From Allomuricauda sp. (GTDB taxonomy: Bacteria > Bacteroidota > Bacteroidia > Flavobacteriales > Flavobacteriaceae), in NCBI RefSeq assembly GCF_002699205.1, contig NZ_PABT01000014.1:310001-374000 (forward strand): a stretch of 64,000 bases of DNA. Direction: 5' to 3'. The notes beneath the pieces are model-generated. The model worked only from the letters and a program-made list of their open reading frames with translations, made no database searches and was not told where the DNA came from. The position numbers and the translations under genes were made by a program. The first letter of the stretch is position 1, and the number at the start of each line of letters is the position of its first letter. This document shows positions 52,834-61,041 of the stretch, one piece after another.

Positions 52834-55050
52834 TTAAATTAAGATTTGATAGGCCAGAAATGCGATAATATATGCAAAAACACTCATAAAGCCCAATTGA
52901 AGCATGGGCCATTTCCATGAGTTGGTCTCTCTTTTTACAATGGCAAGGGTGCTCATACATTGCATGGCGAATGCATAAAACAACATTAAAGAAATCCCGG
53001 AAGCTAAATTGAACAATGGTTTTCCCGAAGCATCCAGTTCGGCGGCCATTCGGTTCTTAATGGTTTCCTCTTCATCGCTGCCAACACTGTAAATAGTGGC
53101 CAAGGTCCCCACAAATACCTCGCGTGCGGCAAATGAGGTCAAAACGGCTATCCCTATTTTCCAATCGTACCCCAATGGTTTGACAAGCGGCTCAAATGCT
53201 TTTCCTGCCTGACCAATATAGGAGTGTTCCAATTTATAACTGGCTATTTCCTGGGCAATGGCCCTTTCGGAAAGTTCGGCGGTCAAATCATGGATGGAAT
53301 CCAGAAGTACATCCGGAGCCATAGCTTTTGCTTCCTCAGATTCACTATATCTTGCTACGTTGTTCTGGATGTAATTATTACTGTATATGCTCAGTCCCTC
53401 TTTTTCGATTCTATCAGTTACAATGCGTTCGGCATTTTTGAAATCCTCGGAATATCCGTTCGACCCCAAAAACCACAGGATTATGGATATCGCCAAGATG
53501 ATCTTACCGGCACCCAACACAAAACTCTTGGTTTTTTCTATTACGGTGTAAACCACATTTTTTAACAATGGTGGACGATAGGTGGGCATTTCCACCATAA
53601 AAACCGAGCTGCTTTTTATTTTTAATATTTTGTTCAATGCCTTAGCAGATAAAAGTGCCATTCCAAACCCGATGAGGTACAACAGCATCAACGTCAATGC
53701 TTGATAACTTAGGCCAAGAAAATTACCTTCGGGGATAACGAGGGCAATCAATATTAAATAAACGGGCAACCTAGCGGAGCAAGTGGTAAATGGTGTCACC
53801 AAAATAGTGATAAGGCGTTCCTTCCAATTTTCTATGGTACGCGTCGCCATAATTGCGGGTATGGCACATGCATTTCCAGAAATAAGGGGGACCACACTTT
53901 TTCCGCTCAGTCCAAAGGGACGCATTAAACGGTCCATGAGAAAAACCACGCGGCTCATATATCCGGACTCTTCCAAAAGGGAGATAAAGAGGAACAAAAA
54001 AGCTATCTGAGGAATAAAGATGACGATACCGCCGATACCTGCTATGATTCCTTCAGCAAGTAGGTCTGTAAATACGCCTGGCGGCAATGTGTTTTTGGTC
54101 CACTCGCTCGCCATGGCAAATTGCTCATCGATAAAATCCATTGGGTAGCTGCTCCAGTCAAAAATAGCTTGGAACATGGTGAGCAGGATTACGAAGAATA
54201 TGAGATAACCGAAAACTTTATGGGTAAGGATCTTGTCCAAGGAAGCACGTAGGCCTTTGGCCGCCATAAAATCCACCTTATAGGTTTCTTTCAATATATT
54301 ATTGATCAACTGGTACCGAAGTACAGTTTCCCTATGCTGCAACTTTTTTAGCTCATCCTTCGATTTGGTGGAGAAATCCGTGGCATCCTGAATGCGTTTT
54401 TTCTCAATGGGCATAAAGTTTACGTCCTGAGTGATCACCAACCATAATTTGTAAAGATCTTCTTGTGGGAATATTTTTTTTAGACGCTCAAAATACGCTG
54501 GTGAGATTCTGTTGGGGTCGAGAATTGGTTTGGATGAGATGTTCTTGTAGTCTGCAATGAGCTCTTTTACATGATCAATGCCTGTATTTTTACGTGTGCT
54601 TACCAAAGCGATCTTGGTGTCCAATTTTTTCTCCATGGTCGCCAGATCTAGGGAAATTCCCTTGCGGGACATCCGGTCTGCCATGTTTATCACCAAAATG
54701 GTCGGTATTTTGAGGTCTTTTATTTGGGTAAAAAGAAATAGGTTCCTTTTTAGGTTTTCCACATCGCTGATGACCACAGCTACATCGGGGTAGTCCTTGT
54801 CGTTTTTGTTGAGCAAAAGCTCTACAACAAGACTTTCATCCAAAGATGTGGTGTTTAAACTATAGGTTCCCGGAAGGTCTAGTATATGGGCTTTGACTCC
54901 CCGAGGAAGTTTACAGATGCCCTCTTTTTTTTCCACGGTAATTCCGGGATAGTTGCCCACCTTTTGTTTGAGTCCGGTAAGTTGATTGAAAACTGAGGTT
55001 TTCCCGGTGTTAGGGTTGCCTATAAGGGCTACATTGATGTTTTTGCTCAT
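52834..55050 (-). CDS. feoB: Ferrous iron transporter FeoB (full length)
   Basis: 738 residues. The G domain begins at once with GNPNTGKTS (residues 11-19), NYPGITVEKKEG (switch I), DLPGTYSL and INMADRMSRK. The membrane half carries the two Gate motifs with GNACAIPAIMATRTIENWKERL and TCSARLPVYLILIAL; the middle loop near residues 560-610 is rich in acidic and polar residues. It moves Fe2+ into the cell. Order on this strand: FeoA, FeoB, Cys-rich protein. This is a second Feo set, unlike the split one at 38584-41829. Confidence 0.96.
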   Translation of the reverse strand: MSKNINVALIGNPNTGKTSVFNQLTGLKQKVGNYPGITVEKKEGICKLPRGVKAHILDLPGTYSLNTTSLDESLVVELLLNKNDKDYPDVAVVISDVENLKRNLFLFTQIKDLKIPTILVINMADRMSRKGISLDLATMEKKLDTKIALVSTRKNTGIDHVKELIADYKNISSKPILDPNRISPAYFERLKKIFPQEDLYKLWLVITQDVNFMPIEKKRIQDATDFSTKSKDELKKLQHRETVLRYQLINNILKETYKVDFMAAKGLRASLDKILTHKVFGYLIFFVILLTMFQAIFDWSSYPMDFIDEQFAMASEWTKNTLPPGVFTDLLAEGIIAGIGGIVIFIPQIAFLFLFISLLEESGYMSRVVFLMDRLMRPFGLSGKSVVPLISGNACAIPAIMATRTIENWKERLITILVTPFTTCSARLPVYLILIALVIPEGNFLGLSYQALTLMLLYLIGFGMALLSAKALNKILKIKSSSVFMVEMPTYRPPLLKNVVYTVIEKTKSFVLGAGKIILAISIILWFLGSNGYSEDFKNAERIVTDRIEKEGLSIYSNNYIQNNVARYSESEEAKAMAPDVLLDSIHDLTAELSERAIAQEIASYKLEHSYIGQAGKAFEPLVKPLGYDWKIGIAVLTSFAAREVFVGTLATIYSVGSDEEETIKNRMAAELDASGKPLFNLASGISLMLFYAFAMQCMSTLAIVKRETNSWKWPMLQLGFMSVFAYIIAFLAYQILI

Positions 55051-55289
55051 TTGGCCTGCGTTTCTTCAATAATATCCAGCTCAATGAGTTCTGCCAAAGA
55101 CCTTCTGATAGCTAGATGGCTTCCGCTCAGGTTGATGTAAAGAGGGTCGTTCAATGGGGCAATCTGCAACAGTTCCACACTGTTTCCGGGAAGGCATCCC
55201 AACTCCATTAATTTGATGGGGAGGGTATGTTCGGTAAATTCCTTGATGATACCCTTTTGCCCCTGTCGTAAATCTGCAACGGTCGCCAC
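55047..55289 (-). CDS. feoA: Ferrous iron transport protein FeoA
   Basis: 80 residues, one SH3-like domain: ADLRQGQKGIIKEF, MELGCLPGNSVELLQIAP and LSGSHLAIRRSLAELI are the family landmarks. It is a cytoplasmic partner of FeoB. Its stop overlaps the feoB start by four bases (ATGA). TATTTTTG at 55321-55328 is a good -7 box, and a TTTAGA half-site lies right after it at 55298, so metal-dependent repression is likely. Confidence 0.94.
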   Translation of the reverse strand: MATVADLRQGQKGIIKEFTEHTLPIKLMELGCLPGNSVELLQIAPLNDPLYINLSGSHLAIRRSLAELIELDIIEETQAK

Positions 55290-55297
55290 TGTATTTA

Positions 55298-55313
55298 TTT
55301 AGAATAAATTTAA
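55298..55313. promoter_or_regulatory. Candidate metal-repressor half-site at the feoA promoter
   Basis: TTTAGA-ATAA-ATTTAA shares its first half and spacing with TTTAGA-CTAA-TCTAAA at 37749. It lies at the predicted start of RNA, just past the -7 box, where binding would block transcription. The second half is degenerate. Confidence 0.4.
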
Positions 55314-55320
55314 TTAAGAG

Positions 55321-55328
55321 CAAAAATA
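55321..55328 (-). promoter_or_regulatory. Candidate -7 box of the feoAB operon
   Basis: On the minus strand TATTTTTG fits TAnnTTTG; predicted RNA start about 55317, 28 bases from the feoA ATG. No strong -33 box. Confidence 0.45.
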
Positions 55329-55379
55329 AATAAAAAAAGAGAAACTTTACCTTGTAATCAGGGATAAACACATCCTTGA

Positions 55380-56054
55380 TTATTCTAGGTAACTGGCCTC
55401 AAGAATCTTAATGTCTTCAAGTAGTTTCTCAATATCCTTCCTGTTGGTTCCATCATAGAAACCACGAATTCTTTTCTCCTTGTCCACCAGAATAAAGTTT
55501 TCGGTATGGATCATATCAAACGGTCCCCCATCTCCATCATTCTTTACGGCGAGATACGATTTTCTGGCGAGTTCGTATATCTGTTTTTTGTCCCCGGTCA
55601 CCAAATTCCACTTACTATCGATTACACCTTTTTCAAGGGCATACCTTTTTAGCTGGGCAACGGTATCGATCTCTGGGGTTACCGAATGGGAGAGCAGCAT
55701 AATGTTCGGGTCGTCTTTAATAGCTTCCTGTATCTCGCCCATGTTTTTTGTCATGATGGGACAGATGGTGAGGCGTGTTGTAAAAAAGAAATCGGCCACA
55801 TAAATTTTGTCCTTGTAATCTTCTTGTGTAATGGTATCGCCGTTTTGGTTCACCAAAGAGAAATCAGCTATTTTATGATATTTTTTGGTGTAATGTAATG
55901 TACTATCAACTAATGATTTGTCTACCATTGAAGGCTGGTACACCGGGAGCATTTTTTTTGGTTGAAGTGCATTGTAAAATAGATAAACGATTACTGCCGA
56001 AAGTGCCAACATTACAATTCCGAACAATTTGTATTTTGCAAAAAATGATCCCAT
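55380..56054 (-). CDS. SCO1/SenC family protein with altered copper site
   Basis: 224 residues from the ATG at 56054; the alternative ATG at 56102 would start upstream of the promoter box at 56060-56067. One membrane segment (about residues 9-29) anchors it. The thioredoxin-like domain has ADFFFTT then R-L-T-I-C-P: the first Cys of the usual CxxxC (TTCPTICP) is Arg 94 and the next Pro is Leu 95, while Cys 98 and the distal His (MIHTENFIL) remain. Sco proteins deliver copper to cytochrome oxidase. With one Cys lost, copper binding is doubtful. Confidence 0.85.
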   Translation of the reverse strand: MGSFFAKYKLFGIVMLALSAVIVYLFYNALQPKKMLPVYQPSMVDKSLVDSTLHYTKKYHKIADFSLVNQNGDTITQEDYKDKIYVADFFFTTRLTICPIMTKNMGEIQEAIKDDPNIMLLSHSVTPEIDTVAQLKRYALEKGVIDSKWNLVTGDKKQIYELARKSYLAVKNDGDGGPFDMIHTENFILVDKEKRIRGFYDGTNRKDIEKLLEDIKILEASYLE

Positions 56055-56059
56055 AGGTG

Positions 56060-56090
56060 CAAAATTACGGCCCAAAAGGTTATTCTTCAA
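56060..56090 (-). promoter_or_regulatory. Candidate promoter of the Sco-like gene
   Basis: On the minus strand TTG (56088-56090), a 20-base spacer and TAATTTTG (56060-56067). RNA would start within about 2 bases of the ATG at 56054, an almost leaderless message. Confidence 0.5.
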
Positions 56091-56174
56091 GGAGAAAGCC
56101 ATCTTTTGATGCTAATTCTTTCTTAAATAGGGGAGGGATTAAATGCGAGGTTTTTTTATCAAAACCTAAAAGAT

Positions 56175-56182
56175 TACTTTTG
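56175..56182 (+). promoter_or_regulatory. Candidate -7 box of rseP
   Basis: TACTTTTG fits TAnnTTTG. It covers the in-frame GTG at 56182, so translation cannot start there; the next start is the ATG at 56206. Confidence 0.5.
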
Positions 56183-56205
56183 TGAGTTTTAACAAAAGAC
56201 GACGG

Positions 56206-57561
56206 ATGACCCCTATAGTTATAAAAACCATACAATTCTTTCTTAGCCTTTCGCTGCTCATCGTGCTGCACGAGCTTGGGCACTTTATTCCTGCAAAGAT
56301 ATTTAAGACAAGGGTTGAGAAATTCTATCTCTTTTTTGATATCAAATTTTCATTGTTCAAAAAGAAAATAGGAGAAACCGTTTACGGAATCGGTTGGTTG
56401 CCCCTTGGAGGATATGTGAAAATATCAGGGATGATCGATGAGAGCATGGACAAGGAGCAGATGAAGCAAGAGCCAAAGCCATGGGAGTTCCGTAGTAAAC
56501 CAGCTTGGCAGCGTTTGATCATAATGCTTGGAGGGGTTACGGTGAACTTTATTTTGGCGGTGGTGATTTATATAGGGATGGCCTATTCTTATGGCGACCA
56601 ATATATTCCCATGGACAGTTTAAAAGATGGGGTTTGGGTACTCGAAAAGGAAATCGGTGATGAAGTGGGTATACAGACCGGGGACAAGATCATTGCGGTA
56701 GACGGTGAGGAATTGAAAACTTTTAATAGTGTTTTTATTGAGTTGATCAACGGGAACAATATTACCATTGAAAGGGACGGGCAACGCATTGAAAAGGAAA
56801 TACCGGTTGATTTTATCTCCACAATGATCGAGGACGAGGATAAAATCCGTTTTTTGAGCTTTAGAGTTCCATTCTGGGTAAATAAAGTCCCGAAAACATC
56901 GCACAACAAAACAGCAGGGTTTCAACCAAAGGATAAATTCTTGTCCATAAATGGTGAAGAAGCTGTTTACAGGGATCAGGTGATGGATATGCTTGAAAAG
57001 AACAAAGGTAAAGACATCAATGTTGTGGTCGAACGTGCCGATGGAACACAATCCAATATTGTGGCCAGGGTGAATGAAGAAGGAAAGCTAGGTTTGGAAG
57101 TTGGGGGCTATACCATGGATGATCTGCAAGAAGAAGGATATTTAAAAGTCGAGACTGAAAAATATACTTTCTTGGAAGCTATTCCAGCTGGTATTGATAA
57201 AGGTGTTTCCACGCTCACCAGCTACATGAAACAATTGAAGAAAATTTTTAATCCGGAAACTGGGGCTTACAAAGGTGTTGGCGGGTTCGCTGCCATTGGC
57301 GGAATGTTCCCGGATACTTGGAACTGGCCAGCCTTTTGGTCAACAACGGCATTTATATCCATTATTTTGGCCTTTATGAATATTTTGCCCATCCCGGCAT
57401 TGGACGGTGGACATGTGGCCTTTTTATTGTACGAAATGGTGACCGGACGCAAACCGAGTGATAAGTTTTTGGAGTATGCCCAGATGATAGGTTTCTTTAT
57501 ATTGATCGCTTTATTGTTGTTCGCCAACGGCAACGATTTGTATAAATGGCTTTTTAAATAA
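56206..57561 (+). CDS. rseP: RIP metalloprotease RseP
   Basis: 451 residues from the ATG at 56206, chosen over a GTG 24 bases upstream because that GTG is inside the promoter box. It is an inner-membrane site-2 protease. The zinc motif HELGH is at residues 22-26, with LPIPALDGGHV near the C-terminus supplying the third ligand. PDZ-like sequence lies between (KAGF, QPKDKFLSINGEEA). Four membrane segments are expected. It probably cleaves anti-sigma factors or leftover signal peptides. Confidence 0.95.
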   Translation: MTPIVIKTIQFFLSLSLLIVLHELGHFIPAKIFKTRVEKFYLFFDIKFSLFKKKIGETVYGIGWLPLGGYVKISGMIDESMDKEQMKQEPKPWEFRSKPAWQRLIIMLGGVTVNFILAVVIYIGMAYSYGDQYIPMDSLKDGVWVLEKEIGDEVGIQTGDKIIAVDGEELKTFNSVFIELINGNNITIERDGQRIEKEIPVDFISTMIEDEDKIRFLSFRVPFWVNKVPKTSHNKTAGFQPKDKFLSINGEEAVYRDQVMDMLEKNKGKDINVVVERADGTQSNIVARVNEEGKLGLEVGGYTMDDLQEEGYLKVETEKYTFLEAIPAGIDKGVSTLTSYMKQLKKIFNPETGAYKGVGGFAAIGGMFPDTWNWPAFWSTTAFISIILAFMNILPIPALDGGHVAFLLYEMVTGRKPSDKFLEYAQMIGFFILIALLLFANGNDLYKWLFK

Positions 57562-57873
57562 ACTTGGTTTAATTTAAGTCGACAACTACTTTCATCAAAA
57601 GTTTTGCACTCAAATATGGTGTGTCTCCCCATGTGTGATAAACAACTTTTTTGTACAAACTTCACGTAACTAAGATACTCTGTTAGAGCTGATCAAGATT
57701 TTCTAAATATTAGGATATAATATTTATGAATCTTTGATTTTTGCTAGATCAGTATTGGTTTTTTTGTTTTGTTTAAAACAAAATACATGTGAATAACACA
57801 TATTCTTAACAATTTGTTTAGTAAAAGCTAAAATTTTCGTTAGATTTATCCAGATAATCAAATTTTAGTTTTT
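57562..57873. other. Leader region of the SusC/SusD pair
   Basis: 312 bases without a gene. A near-perfect palindrome TTTTGTTT-A-AAACAAAA lies at 57767-57783. TAGATTTA (57843-57850) could be a weak -7 box. No terminator for rseP is seen; no riboswitch is recognised. Confidence 0.4.
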
Positions 57874-60800
57874 ATGAAAAAAAGAACCATTTTATTCTTT
57901 CTTGTTTTTCTAAATGCCATGGTGAGTTTTGTAATGGCGCAAGAAATGACAGTTTCTGGTACTGTTCGTGACAGTGATGGAAATGTGTTGCCAGGTGTTA
58001 ACATTCTTGTAAAGGGGACCCAGCGTGGTACTTCCGCGGATTTTGATGGGAATTATCAAATCGAAGCCTCTCGTGGAGAAGTGTTGGTTTTTTCCTATTT
58101 GGGATTTGTAAACAAGGAGATTACCGTAACATCGGAGCAATTGGATGTACTATTGGAAGAAGATACCAATGAGCTGGATGAAGTTGTTGTCACAGCTTTT
58201 GGCGTTGAAAAAAAGGAGAAGTCCCTAGGTTATTCCGTTACCAAGGTCAATACTGAAGATGTAATATTGGCCGGTCAGGTAAGTGCTGTTGAGGCCTTAC
58301 AGGGGAGGGTCGCAGGTGTACAGATCAACCGTACTTCTGGCTCGGCAGGTGGAGGAGTTGATATTTTGGTCAGGGGAATTTCCTCCATAAACCCTGGAAG
58401 AAACAACCAACCCTTGATTATAGTGGATGGTCTGGCTATCAACAATGACAATATATCTGGAAATGTGCTGCCAAGTGCTGGGTCAAATGCCCCCAGTAGT
58501 TCGGAACAATTTGCCTTTTCCAGTAGGTCGGGAGATATTAACCCTGAGGACATTGAAAGTTATAATGTGTTGAAGGGTGCTGCGGCAACAGCCTTGTACG
58601 GTGTAAGAGCGGCCAACGGGGCAATTGTAATAACAACCAAAAAAGGAAAATATGGTAAGGCAAGGGTGAATGTAACTATGAACACCACTTTTAGAAGAGT
58701 TACCAAAGCCCCCGAATTACAGACAACCTACAGGGAGGGTTATCTTGGTTCTCCAAGAGTTTTATATACCCCTGAAACTGCCACGGGCTATACATTAACG
58801 GGTACTAGCACGCCATTTTATTCATTTGGTCCGGAATATTCGGTAGATTCGTTTCAATATGATGATGATACCGTTTTGGATTTGAGCAATGATAAGTTCC
58901 ATGATATTTATGATGATTTGTTCAAGACGGGAATAAATACCCAAGTCAATTTCAACATCAGTGGTGCAGATGAAAAATTTGATTATTTCTTTTCAGTTGG
59001 CAATAGTAGTGATCAAAGTATAGTCCCCAACTCGAATTATGACAAACTCTCATTTAGATTCAAGGGCGGATATCGCATATCCGATAATTTCAGAATGAGT
59101 TCTTCCGTTCAGTTTACAAACTCCGGAGGGCGTAGGGCCAATGGGGGAGATAAGTCCATTATCAGTTCTTTGGCTTATTATTCGCCAACCTTTGATATGA
59201 ACGATTATTTGAACCCGGATGGTACTCAAAGAAACTATACCCCTTGGATTGATAATCCACGTTACTTTGCAGAAGTAAGTGCATTGACCGACGATGTTAA
59301 CAGATGGATCGGTAACGTTACTCTAAATTGGGCCCCTAAAGATTGGCTTAACTTGTCATATCAGGCCCAGATAGATAATTATTCCGACCATAGAAACCGA
59401 TTTGTGCCACCGGAACTTGACACAGGATCACAAGTTGGCGGATTTATAGTCAATGAAAACATCCTGTTTACCGGCATTGAGTCCAATTTTTTGGCGACCA
59501 TGAGCAAAGAGTGGAGCGAAGACTTTAATACCAGCCTTTCCTTGGGGAACCAGATTTCAGACACAAAAAGTAATTATGACCGTATGTATGGGGAAAACTT
59601 AAACATCCCTCATTACAATGATATCAGTAACGCTACTATTTTGGATAACTCCAATAGTGTGACCCACGTAAGGAATGTAGGTTTGTTCGGTGAGCTGAAA
59701 TTGGAATATCTGGACAAGGTGTTCCTTACATTTACAGGCCGGAACGATTGGGTATCTACCCTTCCCAAAGAAGATCGTTCTTTCTTTTACCCTTCTATAA
59801 GTGGATCGTACCTTTTTTCCGAAGATCTAGCTCCTGAGAGCAATGTGTTCTCGTTCGGTAAGTTAAGAGTTTCATGGGCAGAGGTAGGTAAAGGTCCAGG
59901 GTTTGGTGATAGTGGACATTATTTTGTGGCCGATGGAGATTTTCCTTTTGATGGTGTGGGAGGTTTTAGATCGAGCACCAGTAGAGGGTTGGATCTTGTA
60001 CCAGAACGTACTAAGACATGGGAAGTGGGTACGGATCTTAGGTTTTTCAAAAATAGATTGCGTTTTGACTATTCCTATTATACATCCAAGGTCAACAACC
60101 AGATATTTGATGTGAACATGGCCTATTCAACGGGACTATCTTCCGTTACCAGGAATGCAGGGAACTATAAAAACTGGGGGCATGAACTATTGGTGAGTGG
60201 TGATATAGTTAAAACAGATGATTTAAACGTTGAACTGATTTATAACTTCTCCACCAATGAGGGAGAGGTTTTAGATCTCCCAGATGATGTGGAAAGTGTG
60301 ACTTTTGCCAGGGACGATGCACCAGAGCTATATCTGAGGGTAAAAGAGGGGGATAAAATGGGATCACTTTATGGATATAAATGGAAATATGTTGATGGAG
60401 AACTCTTTATTAATTCTGAAGGATATCCTGAAATCGACGATAGTGAAGGCTATGTAATTGTAGGCAACGCCCTTCCTGATTTTATTATGTCCTTTGGAAG
60501 TAACATAAAATGGAAGAACCTTGGTATTAATTTCCTTTTGGAGTGGAAAGAAGGAGGAGATAAGTACAGTTGGGCCAGACGAACAATGATCCGTAATGGA
60601 ACCAGTAAAGTGACCGAATACAGGAACATAGATGATTATGTTTTTGAAGGGGTCATGGAAGACCCGAATAACCCAGGCACCTATATACCCAACACAACCC
60701 CTACGGCATACGGGCTTGATGAAAGTTATTATAGGAGCTGGACCTATTTTACTGGGGCTGCTGAGAACTATCTACAAGATGCATCATGGGTCAAATTACG

Positions 60801-61026
60801 AAGTGTCGGGTTAAGCTATGATCTTAAACAATTATTTGGCAAAAAGGATATGTTTGATAATCTGGTATTGAGCGTCAGTGCAAACAATATTTTGTTATGG
60901 ACCCCATATGATGGATATGATCCCGAAGGAAGTGCATATAGTGCAGGGAGCAATATATATGGTTTTTCGGGAAAAGGGATTCCTTTGACGGAAAGTTATT
61001 CCATGGGTTTAAAAATTGGGTTTTAA
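57874..61026 (+). CDS. SusC/RagA family TonB-linked outer membrane transporter
   Basis: 1050 residues. A signal peptide (MKKRTILFFLVFLNAMVSFVMAQ) is followed by the carboxypeptidase-regulatory-like domain (SGTVRDSDGNVLPGVNILVKGTQRGT) at about residues 28-105, the plug with VVVTAFGVEKKEKSLGYSV, LQGRVAGVQI and AATALYGVRAANGAIVITTKKG, then the barrel ending MGLKIGF. With the SusD-like protein it makes a pedal-bin-type importer for a glycan or peptide. No enzyme or regulator genes flank the pair, so the cargo is unknown. Confidence 0.95.
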   Translation: MKKRTILFFLVFLNAMVSFVMAQEMTVSGTVRDSDGNVLPGVNILVKGTQRGTSADFDGNYQIEASRGEVLVFSYLGFVNKEITVTSEQLDVLLEEDTNELDEVVVTAFGVEKKEKSLGYSVTKVNTEDVILAGQVSAVEALQGRVAGVQINRTSGSAGGGVDILVRGISSINPGRNNQPLIIVDGLAINNDNISGNVLPSAGSNAPSSSEQFAFSSRSGDINPEDIESYNVLKGAAATALYGVRAANGAIVITTKKGKYGKARVNVTMNTTFRRVTKAPELQTTYREGYLGSPRVLYTPETATGYTLTGTSTPFYSFGPEYSVDSFQYDDDTVLDLSNDKFHDIYDDLFKTGINTQVNFNISGADEKFDYFFSVGNSSDQSIVPNSNYDKLSFRFKGGYRISDNFRMSSSVQFTNSGGRRANGGDKSIISSLAYYSPTFDMNDYLNPDGTQRNYTPWIDNPRYFAEVSALTDDVNRWIGNVTLNWAPKDWLNLSYQAQIDNYSDHRNRFVPPELDTGSQVGGFIVNENILFTGIESNFLATMSKEWSEDFNTSLSLGNQISDTKSNYDRMYGENLNIPHYNDISNATILDNSNSVTHVRNVGLFGELKLEYLDKVFLTFTGRNDWVSTLPKEDRSFFYPSISGSYLFSEDLAPESNVFSFGKLRVSWAEVGKGPGFGDSGHYFVADGDFPFDGVGGFRSSTSRGLDLVPERTKTWEVGTDLRFFKNRLRFDYSYYTSKVNNQIFDVNMAYSTGLSSVTRNAGNYKNWGHELLVSGDIVKTDDLNVELIYNFSTNEGEVLDLPDDVESVTFARDDAPELYLRVKEGDKMGSLYGYKWKYVDGELFINSEGYPEIDDSEGYVIVGNALPDFIMSFGSNIKWKNLGINFLLEWKEGGDKYSWARRTMIRNGTSKVTEYRNIDDYVFEGVMEDPNNPGTYIPNTTPTAYGLDESYYRSWTYFTGAAENYLQDASWVKLRSVGLSYDLKQLFGKKDMFDNLVLSVSANNILLWTPYDGYDPEGSAYSAGSNIYGFSGKGIPLTESYSMGLKIGF

Positions 61027-61041
61027 TAAAAAAAAATTGGA

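Noticed and set aside
57699..57783. Riboswitch or RNA leader ahead of SusC
   Set aside because: I see no conserved riboswitch core; only a short palindrome and AT-rich sequence.
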